The notes beneath the pieces were generated by a model, which was not told the origin of the DNA, searched no databases, and saw only the letters and a program-made list of their open reading frames with translations. 64,000 nt of DNA from Porphyromonadaceae bacterium (GTDB lineage Bacteria; Bacteroidota; Bacteroidia; Bacteroidales; Dysgonomonadaceae), in contig JAJFTO010000017.1 of the NCBI GenBank assembly GCA_021372865.1, forward strand, positions 225,862-289,861, written 5' to 3'. Numbering within the stretch: position 1 is the first letter of the stretch; each line of letters begins with the position of its first letter. This document shows positions 25,987 to 34,398 of the stretch, piece after piece. The position numbers were made by a program, and so were the translations under genes.

Positions 25987-27777
25987 ATGAAGACAAGTGA
26001 AATCCCCGAAAGACTTTCGGCCCTGCGACAATTCATGGAGGAGAAGCAGCTGGATGCATTCATCATCCCCAGTACCGACGCCCATGTAAGTGAATATCCC
26101 CCCAAGTATTGGGAAACCAGAAAATGGATCAGTGGATTTACTGGCTCAGCCGGTACAGCCGTCGTGACCAAAACGCAGGCAGGTGTGTGGACCGATTCAC
26201 GTTATTTCCTTCAAGCTGCCGATGAACTGGCTGATACGGGATTTGAGCTTTTTAAAATGGGACAGGCCGATACACCGGACATGACCGAATGGATCATTGC
26301 ACAAGTGGGTCCGGGTGGGACGGTAGGCATCGATGGACTGGTATATGCCGCTTCCGACGCCCTCGCCCTGCAAAACAGACTCCAGACCAAAGAGATCAGG
26401 TTGGAGACCACATTTGATCCCTTTTCGGAAATTCAGAGCGATCGTCCGGAAATTCCCAAAAACAGAGTTTTCATTCTCCCCGAAGTAATCGCCGGTGAAT
26501 CGGTGAAGAGCAAGATTGACAGGATCAATAGCGAGCTGAAAAAGGTAGATGCCGATGGCATCATCATCGTCACCCTCGATGCGGTGGCGTGGACCTTTAA
26601 CCTCAGGGGCAACGATGTAGATTACAACCCGGTTGCCATGGCATATGGGTTTGTTTCTGAAAAAGAATCCATTCTGTTTATTGATCCGGAAAAACTGACC
26701 GATGAAGTTGCAAATGCTTACGCGGAGCAGGATGTAATCCTGCGGGATTATCAGGAGATATTCGACTATGTAGCCAACCTTCCGGAGAACAGCAGTGTAT
26801 GTGTCACCGGGAGTAAGATCAATTACAAGCTGCGTCAAACCATTCCCGCCTCATGTCGCGTGGTGGACATCCCTTCGTTCATAGATCTGATGAAAAGCGT
26901 CAAAAATGAGACCGAGCTGAACGGTTTCCGCAATGCGATGATCAAAGACGGTGTGGCTCTGGTACAATTTTATATGTGGCTTGAGCGGGCAGTCCCTGCC
27001 GGTGAGGTGAACGAGGTGACGGTAGCGGAAAAACTGCTCGAATACCGCTCTCAGCAGGAACTGTTCGTGGGTGAAAGCTTCGGCACTATTGCCGGATACG
27101 GACCCAACGGCGCTGTTATTCATTATCACGCAATGCCCGAAACCTGTCTGAAAGTGGAGCCGGAGGGTTTGTTGCTGATCGATTCAGGTGGACAGTATAA
27201 GGATGGAACCACCGACATTACCCGTACGATCGCAGTCGGGAAACTCACCAAACAGATGAAGGCGGATTACACGTACGTGCTGAAAGGACACATTGCCCTG
27301 GCGACCGCTATTTTCCCCGAAGGAACGCGAGGATCGCAGCTCGATATTCTGGCCCGCAAAGCTTTATGGGAAAACGGGCTTACCTACTGGCACGGCACAG
27401 GACACGGCATCGGTCACTTCCTCAACGTGCACGAAGGACCACAGAATATTCGTCTGGAAGAGAATCCTACCAAACTACAACCTGGGATGGTTACCTCCAA
27501 TGAACCGGGGTTGTACCGCGCCAATCAGTATGGAATCCGCATTGAAAATCTGATCGTAGCACAGGAATATCAAAAAACAGAAGAGTTTGGTTCGTTCCAC
27601 AACTTTGAGACCATCACCCTTTGCCCCATCGATACGAAACCTATTGTAAAGAAACTTCTGACAAAAAGAGAGATTAAATGGCTGAACAACTACCACAAAA
27701 TGGTGTACCGCAAGCTGAAAAAATATCTGGACAAGGAAGAGAGGGCATGGTTAAAAAGTAAAACAAAATCCATATAG
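25987..27777 (+). CDS. pepP: M24 family Xaa-Pro aminopeptidase
   Basis: Cytoplasmic aminopeptidase removing N-terminal residues ahead of proline. At 596 aa it is of the long three-domain type, like eukaryotic aminopeptidase P: two creatinase-like N-terminal domains (IIPSTDAHVSEYP start) and a pita-bread catalytic domain from about residue 305. Metal ligands are visible: Asp pair in LLIDSGGQYKDGTTDITR, His in GTGHGIGHFLNVHEG, Glu in SNEPGLY and Glu in RIENLIV. A -7 element TACATTTG lies at 25952-25959. The ATG at 25987 starts MKTSEIPERL. Confidence 0.94.
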   Translation: MKTSEIPERLSALRQFMEEKQLDAFIIPSTDAHVSEYPPKYWETRKWISGFTGSAGTAVVTKTQAGVWTDSRYFLQAADELADTGFELFKMGQADTPDMTEWIIAQVGPGGTVGIDGLVYAASDALALQNRLQTKEIRLETTFDPFSEIQSDRPEIPKNRVFILPEVIAGESVKSKIDRINSELKKVDADGIIIVTLDAVAWTFNLRGNDVDYNPVAMAYGFVSEKESILFIDPEKLTDEVANAYAEQDVILRDYQEIFDYVANLPENSSVCVTGSKINYKLRQTIPASCRVVDIPSFIDLMKSVKNETELNGFRNAMIKDGVALVQFYMWLERAVPAGEVNEVTVAEKLLEYRSQQELFVGESFGTIAGYGPNGAVIHYHAMPETCLKVEPEGLLLIDSGGQYKDGTTDITRTIAVGKLTKQMKADYTYVLKGHIALATAIFPEGTRGSQLDILARKALWENGLTYWHGTGHGIGHFLNVHEGPQNIRLEENPTKLQPGMVTSNEPGLYRANQYGIRIENLIVAQEYQKTEEFGSFHNFETITLCPIDTKPIVKKLLTKREIKWLNNYHKMVYRKLKKYLDKEERAWLKSKTKSI

Positions 27778-27945
27778 GAACATGGAATATCGATCAGAAC
27801 AGAGACATCTATTTGTCCTCAACAGTTTCTTATTTCTACTATTTTGGTTTCAGGATTCGAATATCTTAACCACAAGTTTAGAGCATCTTTGTTACTGATA
27901 TAGAATTTAAACATATGGATCCAATATCAAAAATTATTATTTTAA

Positions 27946-28479
27946 ATGGCTTTAATTAAATCTGTTCGCGGCTTCACACCCCAAATCGGCGAAAACAGTT
28001 TTCTGGCAGAGAATGCCACCATCATCGGCGATGTGGTGATAGGCCGCGATTGCAGCATCTGGTATAATGCCGTATTGCGCGGAGACGTAAACTCCATTCG
28101 GATCGGCGACCGGGTGAACGTGCAGGACGGCACGGTCATTCACACCCTTTATCAGAAATCGGTCTCCATCATTGGCGACGATGTCTCCATCGGGCACAAT
28201 GTGGTCATTCATGGGGCAAAGATTGAGAATGGTGCTCTGATTGGAATGGGCGCCATCGTGCTCGATCATGCCGTAGTCGGTGAAGGGGCAATTATTGCCG
28301 CCGGCGCGGTGGTATTGAGCGGTACACAAGTAGAACCCGGCAGCATTTATGCCGGGGTACCTGCCAAATTCGTAAAGAAGGTGGATCCTGCCCAATCAAA
28401 GGAGATGAATCAGAAAATCGCGAACAACTACCTGATGTATGCCGGATGGTTCAAGGAAAATGACGACTCCAATCTCTAG
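27946..28479 (+). CDS. gamma-carbonic anhydrase family protein (YrdA/CaiE type)
   Basis: A 177-aa left-handed beta-helix protein with hexapeptide repeats (IIGDVVIGRD, IRIGDRVNVQDG, IGDDVSIGHN, IGMGAIVLD). The three candidate metal histidines are in GTVIHT, SIGHNVVIH (two). Many members bind zinc without proven carbonic anhydrase activity. It stands alone, 168 bp after the M24 peptidase, in a spacer where I see nothing else, and ends before a strong hairpin. Confidence 0.9.
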   Translation: MALIKSVRGFTPQIGENSFLAENATIIGDVVIGRDCSIWYNAVLRGDVNSIRIGDRVNVQDGTVIHTLYQKSVSIIGDDVSIGHNVVIHGAKIENGALIGMGAIVLDHAVVGEGAIIAAGAVVLSGTQVEPGSIYAGVPAKFVKKVDPAQSKEMNQKIANNYLMYAGWFKENDDSNL

Positions 28480-28517
28480 TCATAAAAGTAAGTTTTTTTT
28501 AAGTTCTAATCATACTG

Positions 28518-28558
28518 AAAAGGGAGAGCGCTTTCACTATAAAGCACTCTCCCTTTTT
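28518..28558. terminator. bidirectional terminator between the carbonic anhydrase and lipoprotein genes
   Basis: AAAAGGGAGAGCGCTTT and AAAGCACTCTCCCTTTTT form a long stem with one mismatch over a 6-base loop. A run on the left and T run on the right allow use by both convergent genes. Confidence 0.88.
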
Positions 28559-28578
28559 AATAATGGAATATAAACCTC

Positions 28579-29019
28579 TTAATCTTTTAACACACCTGAG
28601 ATATATTCTTTGCCGCTTACATCGGTCATCATAGCCGGCTGATCGGCTTTTGCCAGAGAGGCAGTACTCATGGGTCTCAACTCATACGTATGAACCGGGT
28701 TGTACTTCATCGTCCACAGGAAAGGAAAAAGAAAGAAAACACCACCGATTATGGCACCTACATCAGCGCTTTCGTCTCTCGATAACATGGTATACAAGGG
28801 TTCGCATCCCTCCTTTTCCAGACGAAGTTCGGTTGTGCTTCCTACAATCTTGGTGTCTGAATAGGAGTAGGGAGTCGTTCCTTTGTACTCACCATTCATG
28901 TACACCTTGGCTCCACTCGGGTCAGATTGGATTAATGTGCTACTTGAGCAACTGGCGAATAATACCGCTACTGCCAATAATAATGCGGCAGATTTCATGA
29001 AGAAAGAATTTTTAAACAT
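28579..29019 (-). CDS. PEGA-domain lipoprotein
   Basis: A 146-aa lipoprotein from ATG 29019: MFKNSFFMKSAALLLAVAVL then lipobox FASC. Next comes a PEGA-like repeat (IQSDPSGAKVYMNGEYKGTTPYSY) as found in surface proteins. One hydrophobic segment (GAIIGGVFFLFPFLW) could be a membrane helix. Precise function is unknown. The frame is open 57 bp further upstream, but a consensus promoter lies in that stretch and a typical signal sequence begins at 29019. Confidence 0.8.
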   Translation of the reverse strand: MFKNSFFMKSAALLLAVAVLFASCSSSTLIQSDPSGAKVYMNGEYKGTTPYSYSDTKIVGSTTELRLEKEGCEPLYTMLSRDESADVGAIIGGVFFLFPFLWTMKYNPVHTYELRPMSTASLAKADQPAMMTDVSGKEYISGVLKD

Positions 29020-29046
29020 ATTGAGTATTTTTGTGAATATATTCCG

Positions 29047-29078
29047 CAAAGATAGATCTTTTTCACAATTCCACACAA
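29047..29078 (-). promoter_or_regulatory. promoter of the PEGA lipoprotein gene
   Basis: Minus strand: TTG (29078-29076), 21-bp spacer, TATCTTTG (29054-29047). This matches TTTG-N19..21-TAnnTTTG with one -33 deviation and supports the start at 29019. Confidence 0.65.
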
Positions 29079-29257
29079 TTTAAACATGTATTTTCACTCT
29101 TGGATTTTCCTTTGGATTTTGCAGGGAACATGAGCTTTTTTACATTTATTAACTTTTTTGTCTGCAGCGTTTTTCACATTTTCCATCTTACCAATAAAAC
29201 CACATCATACCCGGTACTTGCAAGGTTGATTTATCGGATTACCTAATTTAATTTGTC

Positions 29258-30031
29258 ATGAGATATCTGTTGTTGTTTATTTTAATCTTTCCCTTCATTT
29301 GCACGGAAGCACAGCAAAATTCTCCTTTACGCATCGGGGTTGAATATGGCTCCTACAAGATGGCAGGCGAAATTAATAACCGTTGGGAATTCCGTTTGGC
29401 CAAAACCCCTTATGTATCTCAGGAAGATGGAAGCGGTAGAGAACATGTAGAAGGGGAAGGGGAGGTGAATTATGCAGGGCTGAAATCGGAACTCTCCGTG
29501 TGGGGCAACCGAATCACCTTGGCTTCAGGTTTACGGTATACACGCGTTAATCAGCGTATATCGCCTATCTGGGATTCTCCACTTTATTTGTACCATCTTT
29601 CGAGTCAGGGAATAGAACTTTTTCGTGTTCGCAGCATGAATGAATCACTTGGGTACATAGGCGTTCCCTTGGAGGCAGATATCCTGTTATGGGGACGACT
29701 CAGCAATTGGCAGGGATATGTGAAAGCGGGCATGCAGGCGGGTGTAAAAACAGATGGAAAAACCACACTCGATTTTGTTTCGCAGGAGATGGAGAAATAT
29801 GGGGATGAGATAATCGATGCAGCGGGGAAAGCGCCTGCCGATTTCTTCTTGAATACATACGGCGGACTCGGGTTACGCCTGATTCTCAATAGCGGGATCC
29901 GTTTATCTGTCGAAGCCCTGTTTTCGCCAAACTTCCTCACGAATGATAACTTCTCGCTGCTCACCGCTAGAACTTACGGAGGCGGACAACTCTCGGTTTC
30001 ATTCCCAGTAAGTCTTTTTTCAACAAAGTAG
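29258..30031 (+). CDS. secreted protein, probable outer-membrane beta-barrel
   Basis: A 257-aa protein with a signal peptide (MRYLLLFILIFPFICTEAQQ, cleavage after TEA). The mature part has alternating hydrophobic/polar strands (LSVWGNRITLASGLRYTRV, YVKAGMQAGVKTDGK, LNTYGGLGLRLILNSGIRLS) and ends in QLSVSFPVSLF, as expected of an 8- to 10-strand barrel. No specific family recognised. A lipoprotein gene follows 19 bp later, so the pair is likely one transcript. Confidence 0.65.
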   Translation: MRYLLLFILIFPFICTEAQQNSPLRIGVEYGSYKMAGEINNRWEFRLAKTPYVSQEDGSGREHVEGEGEVNYAGLKSELSVWGNRITLASGLRYTRVNQRISPIWDSPLYLYHLSSQGIELFRVRSMNESLGYIGVPLEADILLWGRLSNWQGYVKAGMQAGVKTDGKTTLDFVSQEMEKYGDEIIDAAGKAPADFFLNTYGGLGLRLILNSGIRLSVEALFSPNFLTNDNFSLLTARTYGGGQLSVSFPVSLFSTK

Positions 30032-30050
30032 AAAAATTAAAAATTCAATT

Positions 30051-30650
30051 ATGAAGTATTTCCACCTCATTCTGTTTACACTCATCCTTGTCGTCTCGAC
30101 AGGATGTTCACGCACCTTTGAGTATCGTATCTCCGATTCGGTTTTTATTGAAGATGTTGAAAATCCCGGGCTTCCCATATATTCAGAAAAAGGCTACAAC
30201 AGTTTTGGCGTCTATTGGGGACTGACTCCATGGAGAACAGGGAGTGGCCATGATCCCTCTAAAATAGTGGTGAAAGATGATTCATGCCATATCCATCTCG
30301 CCGGCAGCATCGATGGAGAGATACCCTATACGCTGGTGTTCTCACTTCCCGATTATATACCGGGCAGTTTTACAGAATTACTCTCCCTGAACGGAAAAAG
30401 CTTCAATCTGCCGACAACTGAATGTGCCGTTTCCCTGCTAATGGGCAACTCCCGGCGTGATTTAAAAATCCTGAATGGAGAATTCAAAATTAAGCGAGTA
30501 CAAAATTTATATATCGATAAAGAACTTCAAGGTACAGTCCTGTCCGGCATATTCTCGTTCAAGGCAATTGTCGAAGACGAGCCGACAACTTTCTCCAACG
30601 GACGGTTCGACATGCGCTTCGGCGAAGATAATTTCTACTATCTTTCGTGA
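30051..30650 (+). CDS. lipoprotein of unknown function
   Basis: A 199-aa protein with signal and lipobox (LILVVSTGC, Cys near 19). The rest is beta-rich without a recognised domain (FGVYWGLTPWRTGSGHDPS, GEIPYTLVFSLPDYIPG, FNLPTTECAVSLLMG). It follows the barrel-like gene by 19 bp and its 3' end overlaps the convergent U32 gene by 13 bp. A surface or periplasmic partner of the upstream protein is plausible but unproved. Confidence 0.7.
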   Translation: MKYFHLILFTLILVVSTGCSRTFEYRISDSVFIEDVENPGLPIYSEKGYNSFGVYWGLTPWRTGSGHDPSKIVVKDDSCHIHLAGSIDGEIPYTLVFSLPDYIPGSFTELLSLNGKSFNLPTTECAVSLLMGNSRRDLKILNGEFKIKRVQNLYIDKELQGTVLSGIFSFKAIVEDEPTTFSNGRFDMRFGEDNFYYLS

Positions 30651-31906
30651 GCTGTGCCCTTGCGATCGGCATGGACCATTTTGTAGAGCTGGTCGTTGGG
30701 ACGGATCTTTTCGTTGATTTGAATGGAGAAATGATCTTCTTTCTGTGCCTCGGTGACGGTTTCAAGATTTACCCGGATATCATTGGCAGTCACAAACAGC
30801 GCACCGGTGGTCGGGCCTGTAATCAGTAGTTCGTCGCCCTGTCTGACCGATTGGGTCTCGACCAGAAACTCCGCAACACCCAGGTTCCCAAAGTACTTGA
30901 TGGCCTTACCCACATACACTTTTCTCTTTGTGGCACCCGACCCATAGAGATGCGTCCACTCACCGAGCCGTTGTCCCAGGTAATAACCGTTCCAGAAACC
31001 GCGGTTAAATACAGTGGATAGTTTTTCGTTCCATTCATCGATCTTCTTCTGGGTAAATGTATCGTCGCAATAGGATTCAATCGCTTCCCGGTAACAGGTG
31101 GTCACAATACGCACATATTCCGGGCCGCGCGCGCGTCCCTCGATCTTGAAGACCCGCACTCCGGAATCCATCATCTTGTTCATAAAATGAATGGTCTTCA
31201 GATCTTTGGGAGACATGATATATTCGTTATCGATCTCCAGCTCAATATCACTTGTTTTATCTTTTACAATATACCCCCGGCGGCAGATCTGATTGCATTC
31301 ACCCCGGTTGGCGGAAAGATTTTTCTCATGCAGGCTGAGATAACATTTGCCGGAGACGGCCATGCAGAGTGCACCGTGCGCAAACATCTCGATCTGTATC
31401 AGTTCTCCTCCGGGACCTTTGATCTGTTGTTCCACTATATCTTTATGAATGGCCGCCACCTGGTCCAGGTTCAGCTCACGGGCAAGCACCACGACATCGG
31501 CATATTGGGCATAAAATCGCAGCGACTCCGTGTTGGTGATGTTCAGTTGTGTGGAAAGATGGACCTCCACGCCAATACTCCTGGCGTACATCAACACCGC
31601 CACATCGGCAGCGATGATGGCCGACAGATTCGCCTCCTTTGCCGCATCCACAATCCGATGCATCAATACCATGTCGTTGTTGTAAATTATCGTATTCACG
31701 GTAAGATAACTTTTCAAGTTGTTCTCCCGGCATATTTTCGCGATATTGTGCAGGTCGTCTATAGTAAAGTTGTTGGAGGATTTGGAGCGCATATTCAATC
31801 CTTCGATTCCGAAGTAAATGGAATTGGCACCCCCCTGTATGGCAGCCATCAATGATTCATAAGAACCTGCCGGCGCCATTATTTCGTAATTTTTTCTGGA
31901 TTTCAT
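30638..31906 (-). CDS. U32 family peptidase / TrhP-like tRNA hydroxylation protein
   Basis: A 422-aa protein of peptidase family U32: YEIMAPAGSYESLMAAIQGG at the N-terminus and the four-cysteine signature region (MFAHGALCMAVSGKCYLS then GECNQICRRGY) that binds an iron-sulfur cluster in relatives. It also has KDLKTIHFMNKMMDSGVRVFKIEGRARGPEY-type sequence (signature KIEGRARGPEY). The YegQ/TrhP branch hydroxylates tRNA U34, and others (RlhA, UbiU) hydroxylate rRNA or quinones; TrhP is the best guess by size. The ATG at 31904-31906 starts MKSRKNYEIM. Confidence 0.88.
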   Translation of the reverse strand: MKSRKNYEIMAPAGSYESLMAAIQGGANSIYFGIEGLNMRSKSSNNFTIDDLHNIAKICRENNLKSYLTVNTIIYNNDMVLMHRIVDAAKEANLSAIIAADVAVLMYARSIGVEVHLSTQLNITNTESLRFYAQYADVVVLARELNLDQVAAIHKDIVEQQIKGPGGELIQIEMFAHGALCMAVSGKCYLSLHEKNLSANRGECNQICRRGYIVKDKTSDIELEIDNEYIMSPKDLKTIHFMNKMMDSGVRVFKIEGRARGPEYVRIVTTCYREAIESYCDDTFTQKKIDEWNEKLSTVFNRGFWNGYYLGQRLGEWTHLYGSGATKRKVYVGKAIKYFGNLGVAEFLVETQSVRQGDELLITGPTTGALFVTANDIRVNLETVTEAQKEDHFSIQINEKIRPNDQLYKMVHADRKGTAHER

Positions 31907-31951
31907 TCTTCAGCTCTGATTTTAAAGCACAAAATTACAAAAAAATCAACG

Positions 31952-31982
31952 AAAAAAGGGTGGCTCATGACGAGTCCACCCC
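31952..31982 (-). terminator. terminator of the ArsR/DUF302 operon
   Basis: On the minus strand GGGTGG-A-CTCG, loop TCAT, then GAG-CCACCC followed by six T. It lies about 33-63 bp after the DUF302 stop. Confidence 0.85.
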
Positions 31983-32014
31983 AACACAACAAATTATTGT
32001 AAATACAAATAAAT

Positions 32015-32413
32015 TTAATCTACCGAAATCTTCTTAATAAAGTCCTCTGCATCGGTAAATGCACCGGACATCACCTCCTGCACCACTCCGCCTATCTGTG
32101 CGGCGAGCATTGCCGAATTCATACGTGATACATATGTTTGCCCGTCTGTTTTCTGATATATGGAAATCCGGCAGGGCATCATGTTGGCATAAATACGCAA
32201 CGCGTCATCCGACAACAGCCGATAGGCATAGTCAGGTTTACAAAGTTCTACCACTTTCACAGGCAAAACCTCTTTCCCATTCTTTCGCATTGTTTCCTGT
32301 AAATCGAGTATCTGAATTACCTTCCACCCGTTTTGAGGAACAATTTCGGATAACCGGTCCACGGTTTCATCGAAACCATACCGACTTCTATTTTCAAAAA
32401 ACATGGCATCCAT
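32015..32413 (-). CDS. DUF302 domain protein
   Basis: A 132-aa soluble protein whose sequence follows the DUF302 pattern (SRYGFDETVDRLSEIVPQNGWKV start, VKVVELCKPDYAYRLLSDD centre with one Cys, MMPCRISIYQKTDG with a second Cys). DUF302 proteins often occur with thioredoxin and sulfur-related genes, but no activity is established. Last gene of a four-gene unit (arsR-type regulator, DUF6132, thioredoxin, DUF302), 13 bp after the thioredoxin gene and just ahead of a terminator. Confidence 0.88.
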   Translation of the reverse strand: MDAMFFENRSRYGFDETVDRLSEIVPQNGWKVIQILDLQETMRKNGKEVLPVKVVELCKPDYAYRLLSDDALRIYANMMPCRISIYQKTDGQTYVSRMNSAMLAAQIGGVVQEVMSGAFTDAEDFIKKISVD

Positions 32414-32426
32414 TACTGTCCTCCTT

Positions 32427-32942
32427 TTACGATTTCTTTAATAGTACTTCCTCAATTGCTTGTTTAAAGGCATCCTTCGGAAGTGCTCCCTGTGCCATTT
32501 GCGGTGCCTCATTCATCGGCACGAAAAGCAGAGAAGGAATACTCCGGATACCGAATTCAGCGGCTAACTGCTGCTCAGCTTCAGTGTCGACCTTATAGAT
32601 ATAAATCTGACCATCATACTCCTCGGCAAGTTCCTCCAGAATGGGAGCGACCATCTTGCACGGCCCACACCAGTCTGCATAAAAATCTATAATCGCAGGC
32701 TTATCGCCCAGATATACCCATTTATCGGGATTCTTTTCAAAATTGGCCACTTTATTTAAAAAGTCGGCCCTTGTTAAGTGAATTGTTTTGTTTGTCGTTG
32801 TTGTTGTCATATTATTTTCAGTTTTTATTGTGTTCGTTTCTTTTGGATCCGGACTGCTTTTTTGACGCGGATTATTACATGCAGCAAAAGTAACGGTCAT
32901 TGCAACCACAATGAATAAAAATCCTTTTCGTTTTAATTTCAT
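32427..32942 (-). CDS. thioredoxin-domain lipoprotein
   Basis: A 171-aa protein with lipoprotein signal (MKLKRKGFLFIVVAMTVTF, lipobox FAAC), a Thr/Asn-rich spacer about 22-55 and a thioredoxin domain with FYADWCGPCKM and the cis-Pro loop RSIPSLLF. It is therefore predicted to reduce disulfides or persulfides outside the cytoplasm. Its ATG overlaps the DUF6132 stop by 4 bp, and DUF302 follows closely. An electron source is not in this cluster, though a DsbD-like gene lies at 38.3 kb. Confidence 0.92.
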   Translation of the reverse strand: MKLKRKGFLFIVVAMTVTFAACNNPRQKSSPDPKETNTIKTENNMTTTTTNKTIHLTRADFLNKVANFEKNPDKWVYLGDKPAIIDFYADWCGPCKMVAPILEELAEEYDGQIYIYKVDTEAEQQLAAEFGIRSIPSLLFVPMNEAPQMAQGALPKDAFKQAIEEVLLKKS

Positions 32943-33196
32943 AAGTTCCTTATATTTTTTTCTTTGTCTTGATTATCGTTTGTTTCAGTTACTTTCTTCG
33001 GACTGCTTTTAGGTGAAAACATGTCAAAGAGAAGATATCCAAGTAACGCCCCGTAGATCAACATTCTGTACGGATTGGATGTAATGGGACAGGTACCGCT
33101 GAGACACCCAATATAATGATAATACAGGTAACCAGCCAGTGCTCCGACTGTGATTCCCGCTATTTTAAGCCAGTGTTTTAAAAAAAAGTTTTTCAT
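32939..33196 (-). CDS. DUF6132 small membrane protein
   Basis: An 85-aa protein with two membrane helices (about 10-27 and 44-60) separated by a short loop with two cysteines (IGCLSGTCPITSNPYRM), the hallmark of DUF6132. The C-terminus is charged. Function unknown; the conserved Cys loop beside a thioredoxin gene suggests thiol chemistry (inference). It lies 57 bp after the ArsR gene. Confidence 0.85.
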   Translation of the reverse strand: MKNFFLKHWLKIAGITVGALAGYLYYHYIGCLSGTCPITSNPYRMLIYGALLGYLLFDMFSPKSSPKKVTETNDNQDKEKNIRNL

Positions 33197-33253
33197 TGAT
33201 CCTTGCTTTGTCGATTCTATACTCTGTTTTTAATATTCAATCTGTATGCTAAT

Positions 33254-33613
33254 TCAGTTTTTTTCGCTCATTATCGATAAATCCAAACTGTTATCCGTAT
33301 TATTACATCTCGTCAGACACCGCAATACATTTGTTGTACGTTTGTCTTTCAATGAATAAAAACTGTTTTTCCCTTCTTTCCGACAGTTCAGAATTCCTTT
33401 CGCGCGCATATCGGTAAGATGGTGAGACAGCAGCGACTGTTCGCAATCCATGCCTTCCATCAACTCGGTAACCGATTTCTCGGTAGTTTGTGAAAGTTGC
33501 AAAATCACACACAACCGGGTTTCATTCGCCAATGCGCGCAACAAATAAGCAGCTTCTTCAAACCGGGCCTTGTTTATTTTTTTATCCTCCTGTGCTGTTT
33601 CTGACTTCTCCAT
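33254..33613 (-). CDS. ArsR/SmtB family repressor with five cysteines
   Basis: A 119-aa winged-helix protein (LANETRLCVILQLSQ, SVTELMEGMDCEQSLLSHHL recognition helix, GILNCRKEGKNSFYSL wing). The classical alpha3 ELCVCDL arsenic site is missing. Cysteines are at 35 (alpha2), 57, 77, 99 and 103; a Cys in alpha2 plus Cys in alpha5 is the arrangement of persulfide/redox sensors such as BigR and SqrR, so a thiol or persulfide signal is at least as likely as a metal. A SmtB-type operator lies 21 bp upstream of the start. It probably represses its own operon. Confidence 0.9.
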   Translation of the reverse strand: MEKSETAQEDKKINKARFEEAAYLLRALANETRLCVILQLSQTTEKSVTELMEGMDCEQSLLSHHLTDMRAKGILNCRKEGKNSFYSLKDKRTTNVLRCLTRCNNTDNSLDLSIMSEKN

Positions 33614-33633
33614 CTTTTTCTGTCTTCAAAACA

Positions 33634-33657
33634 ATATATGAACATATATTCATGTAT
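33634..33657 (-). promoter_or_regulatory. ArsR/SmtB-type operator
   Basis: A dyad with arms ATATATGAA and TTCATGTAT around a 6-bp centre (TGAA-N6-TTCA core, one arm mismatch), closely resembling SmtB/CzrA operators. It lies between the -7 box and the arsR start, over the expected transcription start near 33657. Confidence 0.75.
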
Positions 33658-33664
33658 TTTTGTT

Positions 33665-33695
33665 CAAAAGTATAACTTTTTTTTTGTAGTACAAA
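33665..33695 (-). promoter_or_regulatory. consensus promoter of the arsR-thioredoxin operon
   Basis: Minus strand TTTG (33695-33692), 19-bp spacer, TACTTTTG (33672-33665). The spacing and both boxes match the Bacteroidota consensus. The operator sits immediately downstream. Confidence 0.78.
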
Positions 33696-33699
33696 ATTT

Positions 33700-34398
33700 C
33701 TAGTGAATTTTTATATAATAGGTCAGTTTTGCTTCAATCAGCCGATGGGCAGAACGGGAAAAATATGCGTTTTTACTTCTGCGGTTTTCAAACACGTCTC
33801 CCAATCCGAAATAATAACGGCCTTCCAGATCGATTGCTCCAATCCCGGTTTGCAATTCTATGCCGGCTCCACCGATTAACCCGTAATCCACTCTTCTTAA
33901 CTCACTGAAAGGACTGTACTGGTAACCGATTCTCGCATTCGGATCTGCAGCCTGCCTTTGCGCTACATCGTCAGCCAATGACTGACTCATTTTGGCATTA
34001 TCATTCAGCAGGATACTGATCTGTGGACCCGCATTGATGATAAATCGAGACTTTTTACCAAAATAAACATGGGTCATGAAAGGAATCTCAAGATAATTCA
34101 ACGTCCTGCTATATGAAAAATCCTGTTCAGCATTAAATTCTTCTGTCCATCCCCTTTGTGCGTAATTTAATTCGGTAATCAGACCCAGATGTTTTTCTGA
34201 AATATACCTGGCAGAGATGCCACCGTGTACTCCTTTCATGGACGATTGCTGAACCGTAGGCATGAAATCAATGCTTGTAGACATTGCGCCGCCACCTACC
34301 CCCATATAGAATTCACTCTTAAACACCTCTTTTTTCTGTGTGTATGCAGAAAATATGCTTAGTGCAGTAAGAATAATTGTCAAAAAAAGGGGTTTCAT
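33700..34398 (-). CDS. PorT-like outer-membrane beta-barrel protein
   Basis: A 232-aa protein with signal peptide (MKPLFLTIILTALSIFSAYTQ) and barrel-like strands (SEFYMGVGGGAMSTSIDF start, LGLITELNYAQRGW, LNYLEIPFMTHVYFGKKSRFIINAGPQIS, VDYGLIGGAGIELQTGIGAIDLEGRYYFGLGD-type). LEIPFM and INAGPQ are typical of the PorT/OmpW-like outer-membrane family of Bacteroidota. Its ATG overlaps the stop of the LysM gene by 4 bp, so the two are coupled. Confidence 0.82.
   Translation of the reverse strand: MKPLFLTIILTALSIFSAYTQKKEVFKSEFYMGVGGGAMSTSIDFMPTVQQSSMKGVHGGISARYISEKHLGLITELNYAQRGWTEEFNAEQDFSYSRTLNYLEIPFMTHVYFGKKSRFIINAGPQISILLNDNAKMSQSLADDVAQRQAADPNARIGYQYSPFSELRRVDYGLIGGAGIELQTGIGAIDLEGRYYFGLGDVFENRRSKNAYFSRSAHRLIEAKLTYYIKIH

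Noticed and set aside
27782..27898. 38-codon frame after the M24 peptidase gene
   Set aside because: Odd hydrophobic composition without promoter or homolog recognised; treated as noise.
31187..31855. 222-codon plus-strand frame opposite the U32 gene
   Set aside because: Antisense shadow of a well-recognised gene; no independent features.
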